A stretch of DNA of 58,347 nt from Pseudomonadota bacterium (lineage in GTDB: Bacteria; Pseudomonadota; Alphaproteobacteria; Sphingomonadales; Sphingomonadaceae): the NCBI GenBank assembly GCA_023390415.1, contig JAEWCW010000033.1:1-58347 (forward strand). Reading direction: 5' to 3'. Both the position numbers and the translations under genes were made by a program. Below the pieces are notes generated by a model. It saw only the letters and a program-made list of their open reading frames with translations. It searched no databases and was not told the DNA's origin. Shown here piece by piece: positions 1 to 7,586 of this stretch (its first letter is position 1; every line of letters starts with the position of its first letter).

Positions 1-69
1 CCTCCGGCGGGGGTGGACAGCGAAGCCTGACCTTCTCTATAGGCGCGTGACTTTCCGCCCGCCGGAAAC

Positions 70-145
70 GCCCAGGTAGCTCAGTTGGTAGAGCACGTGA
101 CTGAAAATCACGGTGTCGGCGGTTCGATTCCGTCCCTGGGCACCA
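70..145 (+). tRNA. tRNA-Phe (GAA)
   Basis: A 76-base cloverleaf: acceptor GCCCAGG pairs with CCTGGGC, followed by the discriminator A and an encoded CCA end. The anticodon loop is CTGAAAA with anticodon GAA, and the T-loop is GGTTCGATTCC. The last 23 bases are the integration core of the island, so the gene stays intact after insertion because the element supplies the same 3' end. Confidence 0.97.
123..145 (+). repeat. attL: 23-bp core direct repeat (tRNA-Phe 3' end)
   Basis: The 23 bases starting TTCGATTCC and ending GGGCACCA are identical to 46207-46229. The match stops at base 122 (G here, C in the other copy) and at base 146 (T here, C there). The position inside the T-arm/acceptor 3' end of a tRNA is the usual core for P4-type integrases. 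Confidence 0.93.
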
Positions 146-307
146 TTTCCCTGTTTCAGGGACCTCCAGACAGCTTCAGATAATTCTAAAAACGGCAGTT
201 TTCTGCGGTTTTGATGTCCCGAGTTGCGTCGGAGCGTCGCTTTGCATCCGGCAGAGGTGAGGGTACTTTTGGGGGTATGTCCGAAAGGCCCTCCGGGAGA
301 TACCCCC

Positions 308-1531
308 ATGCCCCTGTCCGCCGTGGCTGTAAGCAACGCAAAACCAAGGGAAAAACCCTACAAGCTCAGCGATGAGAGGGGGCTCTTTCTGCTCGTGACG
401 CCGAAGGGCCAGCGCTACTGGCGCTTCAAGTACCGATTCGAAGGCAAGGAGAAGATCCTTGCCTTCGGCGTCTACCCGGACGTGAGCCTCGCCGACGCGC
501 GCGAGAAGCGCGACGCAGCCCGGAAGATCGTCGCGGCAGGAGAGGACCCGGCAGCCCGCAAGAAGCGCATCGAAGCAGAGAAGCAAGCGCGCTCGCGGGA
601 GACGTTCAGCATCATTGCCGACGAGTGGCTGGACCGCTTGGAGAAGGAGGGCCGCTCAGCCTCGACGCTTTCGAAGCTCCGGTGGCTGACCGACTTCGCG
701 CGGCCCGCAATCGGCGACCGTCCGATCGCGGAAATCACGGCGCCGGAGCTCCTTGAGGTTCTTCGCAAGGTCGAAGTCCGCGGGCGCTACGAGACTGCGA
801 CGCGGCTGCGGAGCACCTTCGGCACTATCTTCCGGTACGCGATCGCCACCAGCCGCGCCCAGCGCGACGTGGCCTACGACCTGAGAGGTGCGTTGATCAC
901 CCCGAAGGTGAGCCATCGGTCAGCGATCACCACCCCTAAGGAGGTGGGGGCGCTCCTTCGCGCGATCGAGGGACACGAGGGACAGCCGACGGTCCGCCAC
1001 GGCTTGCGGCTCCTGCCGCACGTCTTCGTGCGGCCTGGAGAGCTGCGGCTCGCTCAGTGGCGGGAGTTCGACCTGAAGGACCGCCTGTGGACGATCCCGG
1101 CAGAGCGCACGAAGATGCGGCGGCCGCACCGGGTTCCCCTTTCGACGCAGGCGGTCGCCATCCTTCGGGAGCTTAAGGCGATTACCGGCGATGGGAAGCT
1201 GCTCTTCCCCAGCATCCTGTCGAGCGACCGAGCAATTTCCGACAATACCTTGAACGCGGCGCTGCGCAGGCTCGGCTACGACAACTCGCAGATGACCGCG
1301 CACGGCTTTCGCGCAATGGCGAGCACGCTCCTCAACGAAAGCGGGAAGTGGCATCCGGACGCCATCGAGCGGCAGCTGGGCCATGTTGAAGGCAACGATG
1401 TCCGACGCGCTTACGCACGCGGCGAGCATTGGGAGGAGCGCGTCCGGATGATGCAGTTCTGGTCGGACTACCTGGACGCGCTGCGCCTCGGACCTAAGGT
1501 GGTGAAGGGCCGATTTCGCCGCGCCGCCTGA
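308..1531 (+). CDS. int: P4-type tyrosine site-specific integrase
   Basis: A 407-residue protein that catalyses insertion and excision of the island at tRNA-Phe. The N-terminal arm-binding DUF4102 domain starts with the typical PLSAVAVSNAKPREKPYKL and includes LAFGVYPDVSLADAREKR. A central SAM-like core-binding domain follows. The C-terminal catalytic domain shows the RPGELRLAQW arginine box, HGFRAMAS (HxxR) and the tyrosine in RRAYARGEHWEER. I chose ATG 308, preceded by GGGAGA, because the family begins exactly here; the reading frame stays open further upstream. It lies 162 bp from the tRNA and is transcribed away from it, the standard position for this family. All catalytic residues appear present, so it is probably active. 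Confidence 0.95.
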   Translation: MPLSAVAVSNAKPREKPYKLSDERGLFLLVTPKGQRYWRFKYRFEGKEKILAFGVYPDVSLADAREKRDAARKIVAAGEDPAARKKRIEAEKQARSRETFSIIADEWLDRLEKEGRSASTLSKLRWLTDFARPAIGDRPIAEITAPELLEVLRKVEVRGRYETATRLRSTFGTIFRYAIATSRAQRDVAYDLRGALITPKVSHRSAITTPKEVGALLRAIEGHEGQPTVRHGLRLLPHVFVRPGELRLAQWREFDLKDRLWTIPAERTKMRRPHRVPLSTQAVAILRELKAITGDGKLLFPSILSSDRAISDNTLNAALRRLGYDNSQMTAHGFRAMASTLLNESGKWHPDAIERQLGHVEGNDVRRAYARGEHWEERVRMMQFWSDYLDALRLGPKVVKGRFRRAA

Positions 1532-1617
1532 GGCACCTCGCGATGCCACAGAAGCACTCCGGAAGGTGCGAGGCTCTAGCGACCGTACCGGCCCCGTTGA
1601 TCGAGATCCGGAGGACT

Positions 1618-1851
1618 TCAGTCGAGCTCCGCGAGGCCGAGGCAATCGACCGGTTTCGCGTGGGTGGGATCCGCCCAGTGTCCACGCAGCCACGCTTCAA
1701 CGGCTGCTTCCCGCCACCCGACGCACCTGTCGGCGATCTTGAACTGCCGCGGGAAAGTGCCTTGCTCGATCTTCCTATAGAGGGTTGAGCGGCTGAGGCC
1801 TGTCCGCTCAAGGACGGTCCTTATGCGTAAGATCCTGTTGTGGCTGTCCAC
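1618..1851 (-). CDS. alpA: AlpA-family excisionase/transcriptional regulator
   Basis: A 77-residue MerR-like winged-helix protein. The segment IRTVLERTGLSRSTLYRKIE is the classic AlpA helix-turn-helix, followed by the wing FPRQFKIADRCVGWREAAVEAWL. In P4-like elements AlpA activates integrase expression and/or serves as recombination directionality factor. It converges on int with about 86 bp between the stop codons. This placement next to the integrase supports a role in excision control. Its exact targets cannot be read from the sequence. Confidence 0.85.
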   Translation of the reverse strand: MDSHNRILRIRTVLERTGLSRSTLYRKIEQGTFPRQFKIADRCVGWREAAVEAWLRGHWADPTHAKPVDCLGLAELD

Positions 1852-2271
1852 GGGCGTTCCTTTCGGCAGCGTTTGGGTGCTCCTTAGGAAAAGTGAGAGA
1901 GCCGCGGACGATCAAGAGGCGCGGTAACTCGCTGCCGCAGAGAGGTACGTTCGTGCGCGTAGGAGGGGTGGGCGTCTCCGCGTCACGCCCCACCCAAGGT
2001 GGCGCAGGTGAGCAGCATCCTAGGACGCCGTAAAACGGAGCCGGGATCGGAATATCCGCTGAGTGATCCCATCAATGGACCTCGCTCCTACCGGCGGTGA
2101 TGTGCCCGGTCCCTCGCATCCGACGCTCCGCGGGGGACGGCTTTGCGCCAATGGCGGTCGTTGTTGGCTGTCGCCGAACCTCCCGGAAGCAGACCTTCGT
2201 TCAGTCATTCATTGCGGATATCAGACGTCTGGGCCAAGATGCTCGTCTAAGTTTGGGACGGGAGATGCAGA
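1852..2271. other. Intergenic region with no recognisable gene
   Basis: About 420 bp between the AlpA-like gene and the first cargo genes. Short open frames exist on both strands but show no protein-like composition or ribosome binding sites. The region presumably carries the alpA promoter. Confidence 0.5.
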
Positions 2272-2349
2272 TTGAACCAGCGGATCCTCTATTCGATCGC
2301 AGCGGCGCTTCTTGTGATCGCACTAATTGGTTACATCGTTCGCAGCTAA
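2272..2349 (+). CDS. Possible 25-residue single-pass membrane peptide
   Basis: A TTG-started frame encoding a short hydrophilic start (MNQR) and one hydrophobic helix, LYSIAAALLVIALIGYIVRS. A purine-rich GGGACGGGAG sequence lies 8-17 bases upstream. The N-in/positive-C pattern and length resemble small stress-related membrane peptides. No family is recognised. It is too short to exclude chance. Confidence 0.3.
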   Translation: MNQRILYSIAAALLVIALIGYIVRS

Positions 2350-2434
2350 AATGGCTATCGGCTCCGCTCTCGGCCCATTGCGGGCAATTCGAGTCCACGC
2401 GCTGCTAAGTAGCCGACAAAGCACGAATCCGATC

Positions 2435-2602
2435 ATGGTTAGGAACCCGGCGCGGTTACCGCGGCGCGGATTGCGACCGGTCCGAAGAGTCTTGCTGTGG
2501 ATATCCGCGATCACCGCCCTTTTCCTGGTCGGCCTCGGCCTGTGGCGGACGATCCGCGAGCCGCGGGCTATCGTCGGTTCTTCAGCACGATCGCAGCGAT
2601 GA
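2435..2602 (+). CDS. Possible small single-TM protein
   Basis: A 55-residue frame from ATG 2435 with a basic N-terminus (RNPARLPRRGLRPVRR) and one hydrophobic segment (VLLWISAITALFLVGLGLW). It runs 35 bp into the 3' end of the convergent DUF5985 gene. The basic-then-hydrophobic architecture is protein-like, but there is no clear ribosome binding site or recognised family. Confidence 0.25.
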   Translation: MVRNPARLPRRGLRPVRRVLLWISAITALFLVGLGLWRTIREPRAIVGSSARSQR

Positions 2603-2822
2603 TCAGGGCAAAGGCGGCGAGCCGGATGAGATAGAGCCAGCTGCGCTCCTCGAACGGGATGTTGGTGACTGCGAGCAAGGCTTGGTTGAGGCCGAGCAGC
2701 CAGAAGGCGAACGCGAAGGCGAAGAACAGGGGATCCCGCGAATCGCGCCAGAAGCGCAGGAAATAAAGGCCAGCGACAACGAAGCCGAACGTGACCATGC
2801 CGGAGAGGAAATCGTAGGTCAC
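2568..2822 (-). CDS. DUF5985 family membrane protein
   Basis: An 84-residue, very hydrophobic protein with about three membrane helices: near FLSGMVTFGFVVAGLYFL, LFFAFAFAFWLLGLNQALL and LIRLAAFALIIAAIVL. The GTG start (2822) overlaps the stop of the upstream DUF5985 gene by 4 bp, so translation is probably coupled. The sequence resembles the DUF5985 family, whose function is unknown. It is the last gene of a three-gene operon beginning with a winged-helix protein. Confidence 0.75.
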   Translation of the reverse strand: MTYDFLSGMVTFGFVVAGLYFLRFWRDSRDPLFFAFAFAFWLLGLNQALLAVTNIPFEERSWLYLIRLAAFALIIAAIVLKNRR

Positions 2823-3097
2823 CGCCGGTCCTCCCGCGGCCAGACCAGGCCGAAGAGCAGGACCGCGACCGCCGCGAGCGACAGCAGGACGCGGTGCGTC
2901 CGGAAGTCCGTGCTCCGGATCACCAGCATGTCGAGGATGACGACGAAATTGTTGGCCGCGAGCAGGATGAAGCAGAGGCCGCTCCAGAAGAGCAGGCGGG
3001 CGCGGCTTTTGGCATAGCCGCGCATCAACAGGATCGCGCAGGTCGCGCTCGCCGCGAAGCAGAGCAGGTAGACGACGCTGGGGAACCAGTCTGACAT
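2819..3097 (-). CDS. DUF5985 family membrane protein (paralogue)
   Basis: A 92-residue inner-membrane protein with three predicted helices: VVYLLCFAASATCAILLM, LLFWSGLCFILLAANNFVVIL and VLLSLAAVAVLLFGLVW. The LLFWSGLCFILLAANN motif aligns with FFAFAFAFWLLGLNQ of the next gene, so the two are tandem paralogues that may form a heteromer. The ATG start overlaps the stop of the winged-helix gene by one base (TGATG). Function is unknown; regulation together with the upstream regulator is an inference from gene order. Confidence 0.78.
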   Translation of the reverse strand: MSDWFPSVVYLLCFAASATCAILLMRGYAKSRARLLFWSGLCFILLAANNFVVILDMLVIRSTDFRTHRVLLSLAAVAVLLFGLVWPREDRR

Positions 3098-3465
3098 CAG
3101 TCCCTCCGGAGCCTGAACGCTTGAGAGAATGCAACGGCGGGATCGTCGGCCGCGGTGATGATCAGACGACGGACGGCGTCCGGCTTCTGCGCATAAAGGT
3201 TCGCTGTGCCCTCGACGAGCGAGGCGAGCTTGCGCGAGGCCGGCGCGTAACGCACGAAATCCTCATCCTCCGGAACCACCAGACCCGCTGAGAACAGCGT
3301 TTCGGTGGCGGTGGCGACCACCGATTCGCTGGCACGCAGGCCGTCGACGAGCTCGGCACGGCCCATCGCGCGGCCGCTGCGCCTGAGATGGAGCAGAACT
3401 TCGAGCGTCCAGACCGAGCGGAACGTGATCTGGATGAACTGGGCCAGTTCGGCCTGAGCCGGCAT
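3097..3465 (-). CDS. Winged-helix-like small protein, operon with two DUF5985 genes
   Basis: A 122-residue soluble protein. VWTLEVLLHLRRSGRAMGRAELVDGLRASESVVATATETLFSAGLVV reads as a winged helix: helix, HTH, recognition helix and wing. It is followed by a helical tail (SLVEGTANLYAQKPDAVRRLI). It is the first gene of the operon with two DUF5985 membrane proteins. It could be a DNA-binding regulator, or a soluble partner of the membrane proteins using the fold for protein contacts. No exact family assignment is possible by eye. Confidence 0.7.
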   Translation of the reverse strand: MPAQAELAQFIQITFRSVWTLEVLLHLRRSGRAMGRAELVDGLRASESVVATATETLFSAGLVVPEDEDFVRYAPASRKLASLVEGTANLYAQKPDAVRRLIITAADDPAVAFSQAFRLRRD

Positions 3466-3764
3466 CGGGCGAATCGTCTCCTGGCTGTGCGATGATAGCC
3501 TTCTAGCCGGTGAGGCTGCCGGGGCAACCTCCGGGGGCGCCTCGTCTCAAATCTTGTCGGGACGCCGACATTTTGGCGAGGATCGTAAGCCCCCTGTTGG
3601 ACTGACCTCGGCGAGGCCACCCTCGACCGCAATTGCGACGCAGGCCTCGCTCGATCTCGAGACTACACCGAGAATGCGCGATCAACGAGGTCGGAGACTG
3701 TGTCGGGGGGCTGGCCGGCGATTACCCCCTGCGATTGCGAGGTGCAGCCAACGATTACGGCCGC
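3466..3764. other. Intergenic region, no gene seen
   Basis: About 300 bp between the 3' end of the LuxR-type gene and the start of the winged-helix operon, both on the minus strand. It must hold the promoter of the winged-helix operon. No clear operator was recognised. Confidence 0.5.
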
Positions 3765-4463
3765 CTAGAACTGGATCAGGTTCAGACGGAGCGCTTCCGC
3801 CGCCGCCTGGGCGCGGCTGCGCACGCCAAGCTTCGTGCGCGCCGATGCCATGTGATTGTTTACCGTCGCTTCGGACCGCTCCAAGATCTGCGCGATCTCC
3901 CAGCTGGTCTTGCCCTGCGCGCTCCAACGAAGGACTTCTCGTTCCCGAGGCGTCAGCATGGGTACCGCATCGTCCATCGGCGTGTACCGGTAGAGCGGGG
4001 CGACCTCCTCGTGAAACTCCTTCGTGAAAAGCACGACTTCCGAGCGATAGCGGTCGTCGATGAGCTGGAATTCCTCCCGATCGACGCCGGTATAGTAAGC
4101 GGCGACGGAGAAACCCACCGGCGGGCCGTGAATGGGGATGATCAGTCCCATGAAATGGGGTGCGATCCGGCCCTCCATCTCGCGCTGTCCCGCCGTTTCG
4201 GGGGGTGTGTCGAGCGCTTCGAGCGTGGTGAAGGGCGCCACCCTTCGGCGGGCTTCGGCGATCAGCCGATCGCTGCGGTAGAATCGCTGCTCGAGATAGC
4301 GCTGTCGCCATTCCAGGGCCATGTTCGAGAGGAACGAGGCTGGATAATCGGGACAGCCATAGTTGAATGTGACGAAACCACGGTCTTCGAGGAAGGCCTC
4401 GAGCACGCGCGTCGCGTCCTGGAGCGTCTCGATCGACCCTGGTCCAACGTAGACTCCCATCAA
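3765..4463 (-). CDS. LuxR-type transcriptional regulator with N-terminal sensor domain
   Basis: A 232-residue protein. Residues about 15-150 form an autoinducer-binding-like domain, and residues about 168-228 a GerE/LuxR HTH (MLTPREREVLRWSAQGKTS through ATVNNHMASARTKLGV). In the sensor pocket the W-x3-Y and Y-x2-D pattern (WRQRYLEQRFYRSD) is kept. The proline after the Asp and the later pocket tryptophan are replaced, so it may not bind a standard acyl-homoserine lactone. No luxI-like synthase is in the window. It is divergent from the ankyrin-protein gene, and a 16-bp palindrome sits midway between the two starts. Confidence 0.85.
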   Translation of the reverse strand: MMGVYVGPGSIETLQDATRVLEAFLEDRGFVTFNYGCPDYPASFLSNMALEWRQRYLEQRFYRSDRLIAEARRRVAPFTTLEALDTPPETAGQREMEGRIAPHFMGLIIPIHGPPVGFSVAAYYTGVDREEFQLIDDRYRSEVVLFTKEFHEEVAPLYRYTPMDDAVPMLTPREREVLRWSAQGKTSWEIAQILERSEATVNNHMASARTKLGVRSRAQAAAEALRLNLIQF

Positions 4464-4518
4464 TCTCCCCCAACCGCGGAAAGGCCGGCACTTTGCGTCG
4501 CTGACGCCCTCAGCCGCA

Positions 4519-4534
4519 TAGTCAGTTCTGACTA
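4519..4534. promoter_or_regulatory. Lux-box-like inverted repeat between divergent promoters
   Basis: TAGTCAG-TT-CTGACTA is a 7+2+7 perfect inverted repeat. It lies 55 bp upstream of the luxR-type gene (start 4463) and 57 bp upstream of the ankyrin gene (start 4592). The CAG-N2-CTG core is the same as in the Agrobacterium tra box. It is the obvious candidate operator for the adjacent LuxR-type regulator. Confidence 0.6.
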
Positions 4535-4591
4535 GTTACGGCTCCCGGGCACCCCGCTTATTCAAATGAGCTGATAGCGGAGCGAGGGCGC

Positions 4592-5605
4592 ATGGGCGAG
4601 AGACAGAGTTCTGTCCGAGGGTCGGTGATGGCGGCGGCATTCGCCCTGTTCGTGCCTTCGGCCGGGGTCGCGCAGACCGCGGCGGAAGCCGCGCTCAGCG
4701 ATGCCGCGGCTCATTGCCGCGGCGCCGAGGTGGAGCAGTTGATCGGCGCCGGCACCGAGCTGAACGGCGTCAATTCGGGGGGCTATACGCCGCTCATGCG
4801 CGCGGCCGGGGAGGGCTGCGCGGAAGTGGTCAGGCTTCTTCTCGACGCGGGCGCCGATCCTTCGATCCGGCATCCGAGCTTCGGCGATGCCGCAGACCAG
4901 GCGAGGATGCATCGGAAGACGGTGGTCGAATCGATGATTCGGGCCGCGACCGCGGGAAGCTCGGCTGGCCCTGCAGCCGCTCCTGGACCCGCGGCCGCTC
5001 CTGAAGCTCCCGCTCCCGAGTCGCCCGCCGCCACCCACGTGCCGACCAAGGGGGCAGGCGCGGGCTCTCGCCAGTGGCCGCGGATCGGCGCCTATCGCGT
5101 CGGCGAGCATGTCCTCTATTCGGGAGACGGGGGCAAGAACTGGCGACCGGCGGTGATCCGGGCCGTGGATCCGACCTACGGCTACAGCTTCGTCGACGGC
5201 CCAAGCGCCAGCTACAGCAATTATTTCGTGGTGGCGCCGCGGCGCGAGCCGTTCTGGACGAGCTACTTCGTCGGTGACTGGCGGGTCAGCGTGCCGATGG
5301 CGATGGGCACGGTCACCGACGGGCGCGACGTCTACCGCACCGTGAGCGGCGGATTGCGGCTGCCGCCGCTCCGGATCAGCGCCGACGGCACCTATGCCTG
5401 GCGTGTCCAGCAGGGTTCCGGAGAACGCGTCATCCGCGGCCGCTGGGATCCCAATCCGAATGGGCCGGGCGTGATCCTGAGGAACGCCGAGCGCGGTGCC
5501 GACTGGCTCGTCTACAACAACACCGATGCCCTGAGCAGCCTCGGCGAGACGGTGATCCTCTCGAGCGAGTGCTGCACCCACTATGACGGATCGCGCGTGA
5601 ATTAG
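4592..5605 (+). CDS. Secreted ankyrin-repeat protein
   Basis: A 337-residue exported protein. Residues 1-28 are a signal peptide ending SAGVAQ. Residues about 35-110 contain ankyrin repeats (GYTPLMRAAGEGCAEVVRLL, DAGADPSIRHPS). A Pro/Ala-rich linker covers about 115-160. A C-terminal domain of about 170 residues is rich in aromatic and Gly residues (VGEHVLYSGDGGKNWRPAVI, ADGTYAWRV, GADWLVYNNTDA), consistent with a beta fold. It is divergent from the LuxR-type gene and followed 52 bp later by another secreted protein. It is probably a periplasmic protein-interaction module; its ligand is unknown. Confidence 0.75.
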   Translation: MGERQSSVRGSVMAAAFALFVPSAGVAQTAAEAALSDAAAHCRGAEVEQLIGAGTELNGVNSGGYTPLMRAAGEGCAEVVRLLLDAGADPSIRHPSFGDAADQARMHRKTVVESMIRAATAGSSAGPAAAPGPAAAPEAPAPESPAATHVPTKGAGAGSRQWPRIGAYRVGEHVLYSGDGGKNWRPAVIRAVDPTYGYSFVDGPSASYSNYFVVAPRREPFWTSYFVGDWRVSVPMAMGTVTDGRDVYRTVSGGLRLPPLRISADGTYAWRVQQGSGERVIRGRWDPNPNGPGVILRNAERGADWLVYNNTDALSSLGETVILSSECCTHYDGSRVN

Positions 5606-5657
5606 TGCCCGGGCAACGGTGGACGCCGCACGTCGATCTCGAAGGAGGAAACCAGAA

Positions 5658-5981
5658 ATGAACAAGTCGATGAAGTGTCTTGCCATGGTGGCCGGCCTCG
5701 GCACCGTCATTGTTCTCGCCGAGCCAGCGCTCGCGGCCGGGTGCAACGGCGTCGTCAATCCGTTCGTCTGGGGCTGCGCGCCATGGGACAACAATAACGG
5801 CCCTCGCTATCCTTATTACCGGCAGCAGCGGATCGTGATCCCGGCGAACCAGGCGCGGGTGGAGGTCCGCAATGGCGTCCGCATGGTCAACTATCGTGGG
5901 CAGTGGCACCCCGTGGTCTCCGCCGGATCGGGCAATATCGTCGCGGTCGCCAACGTGGTCTCGGCCGGCAGCGGGAACTGA
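5658..5981 (+). CDS. Small secreted protein of unknown function
   Basis: A 107-residue protein with a signal peptide (MNKSMKCLAMVAGLG...EPALAA) and a mature part rich in Asn, Pro, Tyr and Arg. It ends with a duplicated VVSAGSGN motif. The start ATG 5658 is fixed by a strong GAAGGAGGAAA ribosome binding site. Two Cys in the mature region (CNGVV and WGCAPW) could form a disulphide. It lies 52 bp after the ankyrin gene, probably in the same transcription unit, and is followed by a strong hairpin terminator. Confidence 0.65.
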   Translation: MNKSMKCLAMVAGLGTVIVLAEPALAAGCNGVVNPFVWGCAPWDNNNGPRYPYYRQQRIVIPANQARVEVRNGVRMVNYRGQWHPVVSAGSGNIVAVANVVSAGSGN

Positions 5982-6028
5982 CCGGAAAAGGGCAGGTTCG
6001 GCCTATTCAGGCCATCTCGTGACCGAGG

Positions 6029-6062
6029 AGAGGCTCAGGTCGTTGTAAACCTCCGAGCCTCT
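6029..6062 (+). terminator. Rho-independent terminator
   Basis: AGAGGCTC (6029-6036) pairs with GAGCCTCT (6055-6062). The stem is extended inward by AGGT/ACCT across a 2-base bulge and followed by TTTCC. It lies 48 bp after the small secreted-protein gene. Confidence 0.65.
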
Positions 6063-6091
6063 TTCCGGCCGGATCGATCGCGGAGGATGAG

Positions 6092-6499
6092 ATGCCAGTC
6101 TTCGCTCTGGTTGCCATGGTCCTTCTTCTCGCGGGATGTGGCGACGACAGCTGGCGGTCAGCGGGCCAGGGATCTGGCCGAGATGCGCCATCGGCCCATG
6201 CGGTCCTGCTCTCGGAAGAAAGCTCGGGGCAGGAGGTGCGCCTCCGGCCGGGCCAGACATTCGGAATCAGTGTCCGCGACAATGCATCGATCGGGAATAT
6301 CTGGTCGGTTGATGCGGTGCCTTCGTTTCTTGAGAAGCAGGGCTTTCGCTATACCGAATCCAGCGACCGCGAGGGTGACGACACCAGCAAGACCTTTAGC
6401 TTCGAAGCCGGCTCGAAAGGTCGTGGAGAAGTGCGTCTGGTGCTGAACTATCGTGGCGAACCGCAACGCGAGCTCGTCTTCCCAATTGTTGTTGAGTAA
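6092..6499 (+). CDS. Chagasin-like (I42) protease-inhibitor lipoprotein
   Basis: A 135-residue lipoprotein. The signal peptide ends in the lipobox LLAGC (Cys16), and a Ser/Gly-rich tether follows. The domain resembles inhibitor family I42: VRLRPGQTFGISVRDN is the leading strand, NASIGNIW matches the N-x-[TS]-x-G-x-x-W loop, and FEAGSKGRGEVRLVLNY with the final strand LVFPIVVE completes the fold. The RPW loop seen in strong cysteine-protease inhibitors appears reduced to RGEPQREL. ATG 6092 follows GCGGAGGATGAG. The protease it restrains is unknown. Confidence 0.65.
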   Translation: MPVFALVAMVLLLAGCGDDSWRSAGQGSGRDAPSAHAVLLSEESSGQEVRLRPGQTFGISVRDNASIGNIWSVDAVPSFLEKQGFRYTESSDREGDDTSKTFSFEAGSKGRGEVRLVLNYRGEPQRELVFPIVVE

Positions 6500-6510
6500 C
6501 CGCTAGACCG

Positions 6511-6540
6511 GCATTCTCCAGATCATGAAGGCGAGAATGC
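6511..6540. terminator. Inverted repeat, probable bidirectional terminator
   Basis: GCATTCTC (6511-6518) pairs with GAGAATGC (6533-6540) around a 14-base loop. It sits in the gap between two convergent genes (ends 6499 and 6601). Confidence 0.45.
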
Positions 6541-6600
6541 GTCGTCTTCCGCGAGTTCCCTCGAATGCGCCAAGCGTCCCCATTAGCACAACAGTAAGTT

Positions 6601-7386
6601 CTAGATCGCGAAAACGTCGAGGCCGGCTTCGGCGTCCTTGGGATAGGGCCGCGGGCCGATGAAGGCCTCGATCCGTTGCCGGTCTCGCACCTCGACCCGG
6701 CTGCCGCGCACGACGAGCCCTTCTTCGGCCAGGATCTGAAGCGTTCTCGACAGGGTTTCGGCGGTCATGCCCAAGCGGGCCGCAAGGCTCTTCTTCGGAG
6801 CAAGCAGCTCCGCGCTGGCAGCGAGCCGGCTCTCGTCGACCAGCCTCAGCAGGAAAGCCGCCAGGCGCTGCGGCGCGCTTCGGCACTTGAGATCGATGAT
6901 GTGACGAACGGCCATTCGAAACTGGCCGGCGAGCGCTCGGCTGAGGCGCAGTGCGAGTTCGGGGGAGCGGATCGCCTCGGAGCGGACGATTGCCGAGTCG
7001 AGCTCCACGATCCGGGCGCGGGTGACCACGCGCGCCGAGTTGAGATAGGGTTCCTGAAACAGGCTCGCGGCGGGCATGAACATGTCGCCGGCGGACAGGA
7101 GAAGGATGCCGCACTCTCGTAGCCCGGCCGAGGTATACAGCTCGACCATTCCGCGGAGCAGGACATGGAGCCGGTCGGCTTCGGCGCCCTCCTCGAAAAG
7201 CACCGTGCCTGCTTTGTAGCTTCGGATGTCGGCATTCTTCAGCAGGCGCGCGAGATCTTCGCCGTCGAGCGCCGCGAACAAGGCCACGCGATCCAACGCC
7301 TCCCGGTCGATGAGCCTCACGTCGCTGCCACGGCCGTGCGGACGGAAGCGATGCCTTTCCGCCGTCGCGGCAGGGTAACGGTCCAC
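6601..7386 (-). CDS. Crp/Fnr family regulator (FixK/DNR-like)
   Basis: A 261-residue protein if the GTG at 7386 is used; GTG 7320 (VRLIDREALDR) is an equally possible start and fits the family length better. The cyclic-nucleotide-binding-like barrel spans about LFAALDGEDLARLL to ARIVELDSA. A long dimerisation helix follows, then the HTH SLAARLGMTAETLSRTLQIL. Its recognition helix carries the E-x-x-S-R signature of Fnr proteins, which contacts TTGAT half-sites. Only two cysteines are present and none lies N-terminally, so it cannot carry the Fnr 4Fe-4S cluster and is more like FixK or DNR. Candidate Fnr boxes occur upstream of the stress-protein/SOD cluster. Confidence 0.88.
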   Translation of the reverse strand: MDRYPAATAERHRFRPHGRGSDVRLIDREALDRVALFAALDGEDLARLLKNADIRSYKAGTVLFEEGAEADRLHVLLRGMVELYTSAGLRECGILLLSAGDMFMPAASLFQEPYLNSARVVTRARIVELDSAIVRSEAIRSPELALRLSRALAGQFRMAVRHIIDLKCRSAPQRLAAFLLRLVDESRLAASAELLAPKKSLAARLGMTAETLSRTLQILAEEGLVVRGSRVEVRDRQRIEAFIGPRPYPKDAEAGLDVFAI

Positions 7387-7586
7387 ATCAGGTCATAAAA
7401 GCGGTGGCGGTCCGCCAGGTCCACCTTTTTCGTTGCCGCCATCGACTGTCCGGGGGCGGTGCGGAACCTCACCCCCAGGGCGCTCATTCCCCTGGTGTCA
7501 GACCAATTGCTCGAGACTATGCACGTTCGACTGCCGAGCAGCATCACCCCGCTCCCGGACCGGGCGCCGCGCCGAGCGCGCGCGCG

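Noticed and set aside
1543..1788. 81-codon plus-strand frame after the integrase
   Set aside because: It lies opposite the AlpA-like gene, whose helix-turn-helix is clear, and it has no supporting start signal.
5974..5998. GGAAC-N17-GTT promoter-like pair
   Set aside because: It begins in the last codons of the small secreted-protein gene and is separated from the next gene by a strong terminator hairpin, so it is most likely a chance match.
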